64,000 nt of DNA from assembly GCF_002368295.1 (NCBI RefSeq), contig NZ_AP018248.1, forward strand, positions 8,139,974 through 8,203,973, written 5' to 3'. The position numbers and the translations under genes were made by a program. The DNA comes from Tolypothrix tenuis PCC 7101 (GTDB lineage Bacteria; Cyanobacteriota; Cyanobacteriia; Cyanobacteriales; Nostocaceae). Shown piece after piece: positions 43,219 through 52,678 of the stretch. How positions within the stretch are numbered: the first letter of the stretch is position 1; every line of letters starts with the position of its first letter. Below the pieces are notes generated by a model. The model was not told where the DNA came from. It saw only the letters and a program-made list of their open reading frames with translations, and did no database searches.

Positions 43219-46200
43219 ATGAGCCGAGAGCAGTTATTGCAACGAATTCTGCTAATCGATGCTAACCCAGTTGAGCGCGCTCTCACAATCCAAGCACTAA
43301 CTCAAGACTTACCAGGGCTTCAGATTGAAGAAATTGTGAATGCTGATGAGTTAGCACAGGCGATCGCAGAGCGTAATTTTGATTTGGCGATCGCTGATTA
43401 TCAGTTACCGTGGACAAACGGACTGGATGTTTTGCAGACTCTCAAAGCTTATAGCAGCAATTGTCCTGTAATTATGTTTACAAATGCTGGTAGCGAGGAA
43501 ATTGCTGTTGCAGCGATGAAAGCAGGGTTGGATGATTATCTGATCAAGTCACCCGCAAATTTCAGCCGGTTGGCGCAAGCAGTTATGAGTGTTTGGGAGA
43601 AAACTCAAACTCAGTTGCTAGCAAATCAAGCTTTACAAACTAGCGAACGTCGCTTAAATACTTTGATTAGCAACTTACCTGGTTATGTGTACCGGGTGGC
43701 TAACGATCGCAATTACACTCCTGAATTTATCAGTGAAAGTGTATTTAATATTACTGGTTATTCTCAGAAAGAATACTTAATAGAACGCACAATTTCTTGT
43801 GGGCAGGAAATTCATCCCGAAGACCGAGATCGCATTTGGGAAATGGTTCAGCAAGCAGTTGCACTCCAGCAACCCTATGAGTGTGAGTTTCGGATTATTA
43901 CGAAATCGGGAGTTGAGAAATGGGTTTGGGAACGAGGACGAGGTATATTTTCCGACAGTGGTGAACTCCTCTGTTTAGAGGGCTTTGTTACTGATATTAC
44001 CGCTCGCAAAGCCATCAAAACAGCACTGCAAGAGTCACGACAGCTATACCAAAATTTGGTAGAACATTCTCCTGATATTATTGAACGCTTCGATACCCAG
44101 CTGCGCCATCTTTACACTAGTCCAGTCCTGACAGAACTCACAGGAATTCCAGCAAAAGTGTTTTTAGGTAAAACCTGCCGCGAATTGGGATTCCCAGAGA
44201 CAATGGTTAATGCTTGGGAAACTGCTGCCCAAGCACTACTACAAACCGGGCAAAAGCAGATCATTGAATTTGAAACTCCAACAATCAATGGAGTACGTTC
44301 CTTTGAAATGGTAATCGCGCCCGAGCTGACTCGTGACAACCTGATTGAGTCCATATTATGTATTTCACGAGATGTTACCGAGCGCAAAGCCGCTCAAATT
44401 GCTTTACAACTTCAGGCGCAGCAAGAGCAAACTTTAAATCGAGTAGTCCAAAGAATTCGTAGTTCTCTAGATTTATCGACAATTTTCTCAACCACAATAG
44501 CGGAAGTAACTCAATTATTGGGGCTTCAGAGAACTACTATTGTGCAGTATTTCCCAGAACGTCGATGTTGGCAAGTGCTGGCGGCTCATCGCCAAGATGC
44601 ATCACTAACAGATACAACAGGGTTAGAAATTCCCGATCAAGACAACCCCTATGCTGCACAACTCAAACAACTCCAGGTAGTGCAGGTAGATACATTAGAT
44701 AGCATTCAAGATCCAATTAACTTAGAAATTTCTCAGTTTGCTCCTCCTGCCTGGTTGTTAACGCCCATCGTTGTTAACGGTAAAATTTGGGGCAGCTTAT
44801 CGATATCTAAGCCTGCCGCAGAAGCGCCTTGGAAACCACAGGAGATAGAAATCACTACTAAAATAGCAGATCAGCTAGCGATCGCCATTCAGCAAGCACA
44901 ACTCTATCAACAAGCACAGCAAGAACTGCGCGATCGCCAGCGCGCGGAAGCTGCATTACAACAACTCAACCAAGAGCTAGAACAGCGAGTTCAAGAACGG
45001 ACTGAGAAACTGCAAATAGCGCTTTCTGCTGCCAAAATGGGCACTTGGGACTGGGATATAGAGACAAACCTGGTTCACTGGTCGCCTGAAGAATATAAAC
45101 TATTTGGCTTTCAAACCGATGCTGCAGGACGTGTCCTCGATGAGAACGGAGCAGAAATTAGTCCTCATCCCTCCTTCGAGTTGTTCTTGAGTTGTGTTCA
45201 TCCTGATGATCGTGATTATGTGGTGCAAGAAGTCCGGCACGCTTTAAAACAAGGTTCTTCCTATGACATAGAGTATCGCCTGATCTGGCGAGATGGCAGT
45301 ATTCATTGGTTGTATGCCAGAGGCGCTTGTGTGCTGGACAAACAGGGAGAACCTGTGCGGCTGATGGGAATTGCTATGGATATCACCAATCGCAAACAAG
45401 CAGAAGCCGCTTTGCGACGCAGCGAAAGGTGGTTGCAGAACTTTAGCCAAAAAATTTCTGTAGTGGTTTACACTATGGTTCAAGAAACCAATGGGCAGAT
45501 TTGGTTTGAATATATTAGCCCAGCCTGTAAATCCATCTTTGAGGTGACAGCAGAGCAAGCAATGCAAGATGCTTCCTTTTTACTCAAGCTGATTCATCCA
45601 GATGATCTACCGCCTCGCGCTGTCTTAATGGCCCGTTGCATCCAGAACTTAGAACCTTTTTTCATGGAATATCGCATCATTACTCCCTCTGGAAAACTCA
45701 AATGGGTGCAAGTAAATTCGCAAGTGGAACCACGGGAGAATGGAGCTTTTGCTTGGCATGGAGTTTTACTAGATGTGAGCGATCGCAAACAGGCAGAAAC
45801 AGCTATCAGACAGCAAGCCAAGCAGGAAAAAGCACTGCGACTGGTTACCCATGAAATTCGCCAGTCTCTAGATTTGGATGCCATTCTCACTACTGCTGTC
45901 AATGAAGTACGACATACATTGCAAGCCGATCGAGCGGCGGTTTATCGTTTTAATGCCGATTGGAGTGGCAACTTTATTGTCGAATCAGTTGCCCCCGGTT
46001 GGATAAAGTTGGTGAAACCCAACTTCAAAAAACTTTGGGAAGATACTTATTTGCAAGAAACTGAAGGAGGACGCTACAAAAACTACGAAACCTTTGCGGT
46101 TACAGATATTTACACAGTTGGACATCAAGAATGTCATATTGCGCTGCTAGAAGAATTTCAAGCTAGAGCCTATGCGATCGCGCCGATTTTTTTTGGAGAA

Positions 46201-46998
46201 AATCTTTGGGGTTTGTTGGCAGTTTATCAAAATTCGGCTCCTCGCTCTTGGCAAGCTTGGGAGATAGATTTGTTACAACAAATAGCCAACCAATTGGCGA
46301 TCGCCATTCAGCAGTCTGAACTTTACAAGCAACTGCAAACCGAACTGCAAGAACGCCGACAAATTGAACAACAAATCCGAGCATCCCTCAAAGAAAAAGA
46401 AGTTTTATTGCGGGAGGTGTATCACCGAGTTAAGAATAATATGCAAATGGTTTCTAGTCTATTAAGTCTGCAAGCCAGTAGTATTGATGACCCTGCTGTA
46501 CTGAAATTACTCACCGAAAGCCAGCGTCGAGTCAAAACAATGGCACTCGTCCACGAACGTCTCTACCGTTCTGAAAACCTCGCCCGGATTAACTTCGCAA
46601 CTTATGTCGAACACCTTGTCAGTGATTTAGTACGTTCTTATACTTCCAACAAATCGGCTATCCGTTTTGTTATTGAGGTGAGCGAACTGGAACTAGACCT
46701 AGATACGGCTGTTCCCTGCGGATTAATCATTAATGAGCTAGTCTCAAATGCTTTAAAATACGCTTTCCCCAACCAAAAAGGTGAAATAGCACTGCAATTT
46801 TGGTTGCATACTCCTGAGTATTATTGTCTAGTTGTCAAAGATAATGGAATTGGGATACCTGCCGATATTGATCCACAGTGTACTACTTCATTGGGAATGC
46901 AACTTATACAAGGTTTAGTAGAGCAACTTGGAGGTACACTGCAACTATCTAGACAAGGAGGCAGTCAATTTAAGATTCTCTTGAAAAAAAGGTTGTAA
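43219..46998 (+). CDS. Multi-sensor histidine kinase (REC-PAS-PAS-GAF-PAS-PAS-GAF-HisKA_2)
   Basis: A 1259-residue cytoplasmic kinase. Order: receiver (about 8-125, Asp in AIADYQLP), two PAS/PAC units (about 145-265 and 270-395), GAF (about 410-560), a coiled coil (565-600), two more PAS/PAC units (about 600-730 and 740-865) and GAF (about 880-1040). The kinase core is of the HisKA_2 type, with the acceptor His in EVYHRVKNNMQ (about 1073), then HATPase_c with NELVSNALKYAFP. There are no transmembrane segments. GAF 2 lacks an obvious Cys in a bilin-binding motif, so light sensing is unproven. Six bases separate it from the next gene. Confidence 0.92.
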   Translation: MSREQLLQRILLIDANPVERALTIQALTQDLPGLQIEEIVNADELAQAIAERNFDLAIADYQLPWTNGLDVLQTLKAYSSNCPVIMFTNAGSEEIAVAAMKAGLDDYLIKSPANFSRLAQAVMSVWEKTQTQLLANQALQTSERRLNTLISNLPGYVYRVANDRNYTPEFISESVFNITGYSQKEYLIERTISCGQEIHPEDRDRIWEMVQQAVALQQPYECEFRIITKSGVEKWVWERGRGIFSDSGELLCLEGFVTDITARKAIKTALQESRQLYQNLVEHSPDIIERFDTQLRHLYTSPVLTELTGIPAKVFLGKTCRELGFPETMVNAWETAAQALLQTGQKQIIEFETPTINGVRSFEMVIAPELTRDNLIESILCISRDVTERKAAQIALQLQAQQEQTLNRVVQRIRSSLDLSTIFSTTIAEVTQLLGLQRTTIVQYFPERRCWQVLAAHRQDASLTDTTGLEIPDQDNPYAAQLKQLQVVQVDTLDSIQDPINLEISQFAPPAWLLTPIVVNGKIWGSLSISKPAAEAPWKPQEIEITTKIADQLAIAIQQAQLYQQAQQELRDRQRAEAALQQLNQELEQRVQERTEKLQIALSAAKMGTWDWDIETNLVHWSPEEYKLFGFQTDAAGRVLDENGAEISPHPSFELFLSCVHPDDRDYVVQEVRHALKQGSSYDIEYRLIWRDGSIHWLYARGACVLDKQGEPVRLMGIAMDITNRKQAEAALRRSERWLQNFSQKISVVVYTMVQETNGQIWFEYISPACKSIFEVTAEQAMQDASFLLKLIHPDDLPPRAVLMARCIQNLEPFFMEYRIITPSGKLKWVQVNSQVEPRENGAFAWHGVLLDVSDRKQAETAIRQQAKQEKALRLVTHEIRQSLDLDAILTTAVNEVRHTLQADRAAVYRFNADWSGNFIVESVAPGWIKLVKPNFKKLWEDTYLQETEGGRYKNYETFAVTDIYTVGHQECHIALLEEFQARAYAIAPIFFGENLWGLLAVYQNSAPRSWQAWEIDLLQQIANQLAIAIQQSELYKQLQTELQERRQIEQQIRASLKEKEVLLREVYHRVKNNMQMVSSLLSLQASSIDDPAVLKLLTESQRRVKTMALVHERLYRSENLARINFATYVEHLVSDLVRSYTSNKSAIRFVIEVSELELDLDTAVPCGLIINELVSNALKYAFPNQKGEIALQFWLHTPEYYCLVVKDNGIGIPADIDPQCTTSLGMQLIQGLVEQLGGTLQLSRQGGSQFKILLKKRL

Positions 46999-47004
46999 TA
47001 TGAT

Positions 47005-48165
47005 ATGGCACAACAATCTTCTAAACCCAGTATCTTGATTGTTGAAGATGAATGGGTGATTGCTTTAGACATCAAACAGCATTTGAAAAAGTTAGGCTAC
47101 AACGTCTCTGGAACTGCTAATTCTGCCGAAAAAGCTTTGGAACTGGTTGCAGATCACAAACCAGATTTAGTGTTGATGGATATTTATCTGCAAGGTGACA
47201 AAAGCGGAATTGAAGCAGCAGATCAAATTCGCCAACAATTTCAGATACCTGTCGTGTTTCTCACTGCCCATGCTGATGAGTCAACTTTAACAGAAGCGAT
47301 CGCCACCCATCCCTACGGCTATATCGTTAAACCTTTTGAAGAACAGGATCTAATTATTGCGATTCAGGTAGCTTTGGCTAACCATATTGCCGAACAAGCC
47401 ATTCGACAAGCACTACAAAAAGAAAAACGGCTAAATGAGCTGAAATCTCAATTCGTCTCCATTGTTTCCCATGAATTTCGCAATCCCTTAAGTTCCATAC
47501 TCTTAACCCTAGAACTCTTAGAACAGCCAGACATACTCAATTCCCAAAAACGACAAGCTCATATCGAACGGGGGAAAGCAGCTATCCAGCACATGGCGCA
47601 ATTGATTACAGATGTGTTGGTTCTCGGCCAAGTAGAACAAGAGCAGTTTCACTATCAACCAACACCAATTAATATTTACCAGTTTTGCTCTTTCTTGGTA
47701 GAGGATTTACAATCCCGTGCTCAAAATACAGATAGATTTATTTACAACGTTTCGGGATGTGACGAACCAGAAAATCTTTTTTATGAACTCGATCCCAACT
47801 TATTGCAACATATCCTGAACAACTTGCTAGAAAATGCTCTAAAATACTCTCCCAATGGCACCCCAGTCACATTTAACTTACACTGCGAGCCAGATTACAT
47901 TCAATTTCAAGTTCAAGACCAAGGAATTGGGCTAACAGAAAAAGATTTAGAAAAGCTATTTACACCATTTCATCGCGGAATTAACGTCAATAAAATTCCC
48001 GGCACAGGATTAGGGTTATCAATTGCGAAAAAGTGTGTTGATGCACATGGTGGGCAAATATTAGTTGATAGCACTGTTGGAGTCGGCACAACCTTTACTG
48101 TTACTCTACCCTCTTTAAAACTGGAAAACTCCAACTCTAACCTCTACCAGCCCAACCATGATTAA
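47005..48165 (+). CDS. Receiver-histidine kinase protein
   Basis: A 386-residue protein with receiver (about 8-125; LIVEDE, LVLMDIYL, VFLTAHADE, YIVKPFEEQ), HisKA (acceptor His in SIVSHEFRNPL, about 155) and HATPase_c ending GTGLGLSIAKKCVDAHGG. It has the same plan as the protein at 41773-42948 and nearly the same C-terminal kinase motifs, so the two are paralogues. It begins six bases after the multi-sensor kinase stop and is surely cotranscribed; phosphotransfer from that kinase to this receiver is a reasonable inference. Confidence 0.92.
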   Translation: MAQQSSKPSILIVEDEWVIALDIKQHLKKLGYNVSGTANSAEKALELVADHKPDLVLMDIYLQGDKSGIEAADQIRQQFQIPVVFLTAHADESTLTEAIATHPYGYIVKPFEEQDLIIAIQVALANHIAEQAIRQALQKEKRLNELKSQFVSIVSHEFRNPLSSILLTLELLEQPDILNSQKRQAHIERGKAAIQHMAQLITDVLVLGQVEQEQFHYQPTPINIYQFCSFLVEDLQSRAQNTDRFIYNVSGCDEPENLFYELDPNLLQHILNNLLENALKYSPNGTPVTFNLHCEPDYIQFQVQDQGIGLTEKDLEKLFTPFHRGINVNKIPGTGLGLSIAKKCVDAHGGQILVDSTVGVGTTFTVTLPSLKLENSNSNLYQPNHD

Positions 48166-48298
48166 CCTTCACAAATTCATAATTTTTGTGTAAGCAAAAG
48201 TTAGTTTGACATCAACAATAGTTAAAAAAAGCAATAAATTCACCAAGTCGTTTAAGTAAAACTTATAGCAATTTGTAACATTATCGCTACAGATTTAG

Positions 48299-48325
48299 GT
48301 TGGGTTGAGCAAAGCGAAACCCAAC
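48299..48325. repeat. GTTGGGTT...AACCCAAC inverted repeat
   Basis: A short hairpin, GTTGGGTT and AACCCAAC around 11 bases. The related sequence at 54117-54168 has an extra block inserted in it. Confidence 0.7.
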
Positions 48326-48408
48326 ACTATACCAAATTTAGATATTAGCTTGAAACTCTTTAGATTCATCACCAAATACAGGCGCAATAGCTAACATATC
48401 CTACCTTT

Positions 48409-48807
48409 TCAAATAAACAAACTAGGCGCAACTTTAAAATACTCACTCAAAGCTTTAGCTTGCGCTTTACTAATCGAACGCTTACCATTGACAACCTCAG
48501 ACACTACACCACTTGAACCAATAATTCCCACTAAATCAGCTTGACGAGTTCCACTCTCTTCCATAATATGCTGGAGAATTTCATGAGGTGCAGATTCTTC
48601 CATCGGATAATGTTCTGTCTCATAAGCTTCAATCAAGATGATCAGCAGCTTGTATAAAGCTTGCTCTTCCTTAGTGCGATTCTTCTTAAAAGTTAGCTGT
48701 TCTACTAGCTTGAGAATACGTTCGTACTCTTGTTCTGTTTCTATTGCGACAGGAACAACTTCTGCTAAGAGATGACGATAGCTATTTTGGTCAAAAGTAA
48801 GGGTCAT
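48409..48807 (-). CDS. HigA-type antitoxin with helix-turn-helix
   Basis: A 132-residue antitoxin. The N-terminal half is helical and acidic, and the C-terminal half (about 78-130) is an XRE-type helix-turn-helix with RQADLVGIIGSSGVVSEVVNGKRSIS. It should bind and neutralise the toxin encoded just upstream and repress the shared promoter. Toxin and antitoxin genes overlap by 17 bases, toxin first, the order typical of higBA rather than of most type II systems. Confidence 0.88.
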   Translation of the reverse strand: MTLTFDQNSYRHLLAEVVPVAIETEQEYERILKLVEQLTFKKNRTKEEQALYKLLIILIEAYETEHYPMEESAPHEILQHIMEESGTRQADLVGIIGSSGVVSEVVNGKRSISKAQAKALSEYFKVAPSLFI

Positions 48808-49090
48808 TTTTCCATTTATCTTTATCGTATTCAGCGTGTGTCAGAAAATACTTGTAATAGACAACCTGGTTTTCGTAATCAATACCAACAATTAGACGAT
48901 AATCATTGCCTTTAATATTAAAAACAGTAAAATTTCCTACTGCTTCTGCATCACGATAAATTTTTCTTACATCTTCGAGGTTTTGCCAATCTGCCTTCTT
49001 AACAGTAGTGTACCAGTCCTCTATTTGCTTTTTGACATCAGGAAACTGAGTAGTATCAATGCGGAGATTACGAATTGAAATTAAATGCAT
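48791..49090 (-). CDS. HigB-type mRNA interferase toxin
   Basis: A 99-residue protein of the HigB_toxin family (PF09907), which cleaves mRNA on the ribosome. Visible family features are W near residue 37, the basic central part with NIKGNDYRLIVGIDY and the C-terminal KYFLTHAEYDK. It lies upstream of the antitoxin on the same strand and overlaps it by 17 bases. Confidence 0.88.
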   Translation of the reverse strand: MHLISIRNLRIDTTQFPDVKKQIEDWYTTVKKADWQNLEDVRKIYRDAEAVGNFTVFNIKGNDYRLIVGIDYENQVVYYKYFLTHAEYDKDKWKNDPYF

Positions 49091-49172
49091 TCGTCTTTGC
49101 TAGTCTAAGCATATTTATTCATAAAATTCCACAACTCAATTTATCCTCTCATTTTGAGAGTTAAATGTCAAT

Positions 49173-49214
49173 AATTAAAAGTAGGATGCGTTATAATGCA
49201 TCCTACTTTTAATT
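49173..49214. repeat. 42-bp near-perfect palindrome, possible terminator
   Basis: Arms of 17 bases (AATTAAAAGTAGGATGC and its complement) around a centre GTTATAAT. It starts four bases from the stop of the minus-strand dehydrogenase, and on that strand it reads as a hairpin ending in ACTTTTAATTATT. It is a member of the GTAGGATGCGTTA family. Confidence 0.8.
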
Positions 49215-49218
49215 CTGA

Positions 49219-50028
49219 TTATCTATTCTTCAATTCGTGCATACTTTTCACAACTTTTGTCACCAGCTTTCTGGGTGTAAACCTTACACTTTCCGTGAGG
49301 ATTCTATTTCTCAAGCCAGGAATCACAACTGTTTTATTTGCCATTAAACTGCGATAACCAATTTTAGCAACCCTTTCTGTATTCATCATCCGATTGACAC
49401 TGGCAATTTTTGAGTCTTCCATTGCAGCAGTTTTTTGAAATTCCGTTGCTGTGGGGCCGGGACAAAGTACAGTAACACTAACACCTGTACCTTCTAATTC
49501 CTGTGCGATCGCTTCTGAAAATGATAAGACATAGGCTTTAGTTGCAAAATAAACCGCCATTAAAGGCCCTGGTTGAAAAGCAGCAACCGAGGCAACATTT
49601 AAAATTTTGCCATAGCCTTGCTCTACCATATCCTTGAGGAACAATTTTGTTAAATGAGTGAGACTCACTATATTGACCTGTAGCATATTCAGTTCAGTAG
49701 TCAGATCTGTTTCTGCAAAGACTCCATAAGTACCAAAGCCTGCATTATTTACCAACACATCAACTTTAATAGATGATTGTTGTAATTCTGTGAAAATTTC
49801 TGTGGGAGAGGTAGGTATAGATAAGTCTTTGGCAAAAGTTTTGACAACTATGTTAAATTTTTGAGCAAAGTCTGATGCAATTTCAGCTAGCTTATCCGCG
49901 TTTTTATCTACTAACACCAAATTGTAATTATTTCTACCAAAAATGTAGGCTAATTGGTAACCAATACCACTAGCGGCTCCGGTAATTAAAGCAGTTTTTT
50001 GACGCGGACTTTTTGGGGTATTATTCAT
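49219..50028 (-). CDS. Short-chain dehydrogenase/reductase
   Basis: A classical SDR of about 269 residues. The cofactor loop is TGAASGIG, with an acidic residue after the second strand (VDKN) favouring NAD. NNAGFG follows. The catalytic Ser is in NVASVAA and the YxxxK reads YFATKAYV. The DltE/YqjQ-like subgroup is suggested by the lack of special domains; the substrate is unknown. The frame opens 38 codons earlier at 50142, but the ATG at 50028 begins just before the Rossmann strand and is the likely start. Confidence 0.85.
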   Translation of the reverse strand: MNNTPKSPRQKTALITGAASGIGYQLAYIFGRNNYNLVLVDKNADKLAEIASDFAQKFNIVVKTFAKDLSIPTSPTEIFTELQQSSIKVDVLVNNAGFGTYGVFAETDLTTELNMLQVNIVSLTHLTKLFLKDMVEQGYGKILNVASVAAFQPGPLMAVYFATKAYVLSFSEAIAQELEGTGVSVTVLCPGPTATEFQKTAAMEDSKIASVNRMMNTERVAKIGYRSLMANKTVVIPGLRNRILTESVRFTPRKLVTKVVKSMHELKNR

Positions 50029-50562
50029 CTCAAGAATATGGTAATTTATTGAGTATGCATAAATACTCAATAAAGATTTAGAGAGTTTTATAAAAGAATT
50101 GAAGTTGATAACTGCTGATATATGTTGCCAAATTGGCAACAATTAATCTTTTTAAGACAGTAGCAATTTATAGAAGTAATATTAAATTATTTATTGTGAT
50201 TTACGGCACAAATTATGCATATTTTTTCATAATTAATTACATGATGCGTTGTAACAGAAGTGAGAATTTTGTGTTGTAAATAACTAAAATCATGCATCAG
50301 TTTAAATGAAGTTAGCTGTCATAGACGCGCAGCAATTTATCACAGGCTTTTTTGAAGATGTAAGCTAATAATTAATATGTGTGTTTAAATATGAGGATTA
50401 AATTTAACTTCTTCTTGCGATGAGGCTAATTTATGTTTGAAACAACAAAATTCATACTTCATATTATGAGGCTTTCATTTGAAGTTAATTCAACCATTAG
50501 CGAACCTCAGATTTAGCGTCATTCTTGGAGATTAGTGCAAATAATAACATTTTGAAATAAAG

Positions 50563-50679
50563 AATGCGATAGATGGGTAGGGGCACAGCACCAATAAGAT
50601 ATTTGATATGCCAAAAGATTGCGGATGCCGTACCCTTACAAAGAATTTATCTGTCGCAAACATTATTTGAATTGGTATT
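50563..50679 (+). mobile_element. MITE-like repeat, family 2, copy A
   Basis: About 117 bp with ends GCGATAGAT (50566) and ATCTGTCGC (50649-50657). Inner imperfect inverted parts are GGGCACAGCACC and GATGCCGTACCC. It aligns over its whole length with the inverted copy at 58313-58430 and more loosely with 53741-53848. No coding capacity. Confidence 0.75.
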
Positions 50680-50727
50680 AGCTATATAATTTAAAGCATT
50701 TATTTGTTTCTTGTTGAAAAAGCCTAA

Positions 50728-50827
50728 GTTTGGGGGAGAATCCCCCAAACCCCCGATTGGGTGAAGTTTGTGGGGAAGGTTTCCTTCCACAAAACTTCGG
50801 ACGGTTGCGTCCCCCAAACCCCCTCCA
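50728..50827. repeat. Block of adjacent G/C hairpins
   Basis: GTTTGGGGGAGAATCCCCCA with AAC forms one perfect hairpin (50728-50750). GAAGTTTGTGGGGAAGG pairs with CCTTCCACAAAACTTC (50763-50798). The tail CCCCCAAACCCCC matches the first arm again. It is far more GC-rich than the surroundings. Confidence 0.7.
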
Positions 50828-50885
50828 AAATTAGTTTTCGGTTTTTTGTTGAGTAACTAATTTTTTGGGTTTTTCTCGATTGATT

Positions 50886-51632
50886 TTATTCTGCGTTTAA
50901 AAATTCTAAATAGTTGTTGCTGAGTTCTTTGACGGCTAATTCATAAAATTGCTTACCATGTTCTGGGGTGGCTAAGGCGGGATTTGAACCCATGCGTCCA
51001 TCGGGGTAATGTAATCGAAAGTCGGCTGCACTGTAAATTCTGTGTCCTGAGGCTACTTCTGGGGAAAGGGGTGCTTGCTTAATTGCTTCTGGATAAACAT
51101 ATTGGGTAACAGCTACTTCGCTAGGGGTAGCATGGGAACCTTCTTGATCCCCATATAATTCTTTCGCCAGTTTATAGACCGAACTGCACATAAACCAATT
51201 ACCTACTTGGCATTGTACCCGTTGGGCGTTGGGAATCTGCAAATCTTCTAAGTGGGCGTAAGTTTCCGAGAAAGCTGCTTTGAGGGTGGCGATGTTACCG
51301 CCATGTCCGTTGATAAAGTAGAACTTGGTAAAACCTGCTTTGACTAAACAAGTTACATAATCTCGCACTACCTGAATTAAAGTGCTGGGACGCAGACTTA
51401 TAGTACCGGGAAAGGCGGTATGATGTAGAGCCATGCCAACATTGATTGTAGGGCCTACCATTGCTTGAGTTGCTTCACCAACACCACGGGCGATCGCTTC
51501 TGCACAAATCGCATCTGTACCAATTAATCCGGTGGGGCCATGCTGTTCTGTGGAACCTATAGGAAAAATCAGACCTCTAGACTGCTGTAGATAAGCTTCG
51601 ACCTCAGGCCAGGTACTTAAATGTAGTAACAT
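50886..51632 (-). CDS. Creatininase-family amidohydrolase
   Basis: A 248-residue protein of the creatininase superfamily, metal-dependent cyclic amide or peptide hydrolases. The metal site is visible: GSTEQHGPTG (Glu29, His31), Asp40 in GTDAIC, and NGHGGN near residue 110. A final conserved MGSNPALATPEHG block follows. Substrates in the family include creatinine, formamidopyrimidines and peptide tails (MftE); no neighbour points to one of these. The ATG at 51632 starts with the usual short strand. Confidence 0.88.
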   Translation of the reverse strand: MLLHLSTWPEVEAYLQQSRGLIFPIGSTEQHGPTGLIGTDAICAEAIARGVGEATQAMVGPTINVGMALHHTAFPGTISLRPSTLIQVVRDYVTCLVKAGFTKFYFINGHGGNIATLKAAFSETYAHLEDLQIPNAQRVQCQVGNWFMCSSVYKLAKELYGDQEGSHATPSEVAVTQYVYPEAIKQAPLSPEVASGHRIYSAADFRLHYPDGRMGSNPALATPEHGKQFYELAVKELSNNYLEFLNAE

Positions 51633-51759
51633 TTTTAGTCAACTTCCTCTTTAATATGGCGGCGGGAAGAAACATTGTGCTATGAAATAGCATCGTTATT
51701 AATCAGCCTCCCACTAACATGATTATGAACTCCCTGGCTGTGAGGTGGAGGTAATAACT

Positions 51760-52320
51760 ATGAAATCTCGTGATGTTTGGCTAGGTTTGGCTGGGTTGAC
51801 TGTGGGATTGATACTAATCAATAGTGCGATCGCGCCTCCAGCTTTGGCGGGACGCTATGTGTTAAATCAAACGCCTCAAACTATTGAACGCTATTTTGGA
51901 CGTTACATTACCAAAAAAACTAATGGTGAGCAAGTTACTTATACTTATGCTCCCAAAAGTTTCCGACAGCTATTTAAGCAGTTTCCTAAAAGTGATTTTT
52001 CTATCACTTTTGTCAGAAATCAAGCAAAGTCTATAACCTTAAACTTCAACGGCGATTTTTTCCAATACCCAGGCAGCTATAATTACGATAAAGCTGAGGC
52101 TACAAAGTTCTATAACTATATATTTGGCTATCAGCCGCCTATTTGGAAGGAACTTTCTGCCAAATTTAGCGGTAATGAAACCATCTATTTTTACGAATAT
52201 TGTCTCGGTGATGGAGTTGCAACGAATTTTGAGAGATATGGATATAAGCAATTTACAGATTCTGCAACTTTATCCTATAACAATCGTTGCGAACCCCCAT
52301 ACAATTTGAGTAAGAATTGA
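51760..52320 (+). CDS. Exported protein of unknown function
   Basis: A protein of about 186 residues with a clear signal peptide (hydrophobic stretch ending in ALAG, cleavage near residue 31). A mature part of about 155 residues rich in Tyr, Phe and Asn follows, with two Cys near the end (YEYCLGDG and NNRCEPP) that could form a disulfide. The ATG at 51760 has GGAGGT seven bases before it; the GTG at 51745 is less likely. I recognise no family. Confidence 0.7.
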   Translation: MKSRDVWLGLAGLTVGLILINSAIAPPALAGRYVLNQTPQTIERYFGRYITKKTNGEQVTYTYAPKSFRQLFKQFPKSDFSITFVRNQAKSITLNFNGDFFQYPGSYNYDKAEATKFYNYIFGYQPPIWKELSAKFSGNETIYFYEYCLGDGVATNFERYGYKQFTDSATLSYNNRCEPPYNLSKN

Positions 52321-52383
52321 GATATTTAGATATTTACTTTCCCAATGAGATGAGAAGATATTGGGGATCAAGTTTTATTTTGA

Positions 52384-52656
52384 TTAATCAAAGGAATAAT
52401 GTTTTTTCACGTCACTGGTGATTTCCCATGTACAAGACATTCCAGCTGGGAAGACTACTAAATCACCTTTACCCATTTGCACTGGCTGTCCACCATCTGG
52501 CGTAACAATTACATCTCCTGCCAAAAAGTAGCAAGTTTCTTGAGAATCATAAGTCCAAGGGAATTTTGAAACTTCTTTTTGCCAAATTCCCCACTTTTTT
52601 ACACCTAACTCTTCGAGGCGTTCTTGACTGGGTTGATGCTCAATTTTAATTTCCAT
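52384..52656 (-). CDS. Small cupin protein (DUF861 / cupin_3)
   Basis: A 90-residue single-domain cupin. The pattern W.(Y)DSQETCYFLAGDVIVTPDGG, then GKGDLVVFPAGMSCTWE, matches the cupin_3 (DUF861) group of small (S)-ureidoglycine-type or plant and cyanobacterial cupins. It is likely cytoplasmic with unknown substrate. It is followed at 22 bases upstream on the strand by the Mo-nitro_C gene, so the two may be cotranscribed. Confidence 0.85.
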   Translation of the reverse strand: MEIKIEHQPSQERLEELGVKKWGIWQKEVSKFPWTYDSQETCYFLAGDVIVTPDGGQPVQMGKGDLVVFPAGMSCTWEITSDVKKHYSFD

Positions 52657-52678
52657 GCCGCACTTGATCGAATTTTAT

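Larger units (their letters stand above)
50029..50885. other. Intergenic region with a MITE-like copy and G/C hairpins
   Basis: About 860 bases. It contains a MITE-like repeat at 50563-50679 and a hairpin block at 50728-50827. The rest is AT-rich with no convincing gene. Confidence 0.5.

Noticed and set aside
50975..51005. A tRNA T-arm-like string (GGGTTCAAATCCC on the minus strand)
   Set aside because: It lies in the conserved MGSNPALATPEHG coding block of the creatininase gene, and no matching anticodon or acceptor arms surround it.
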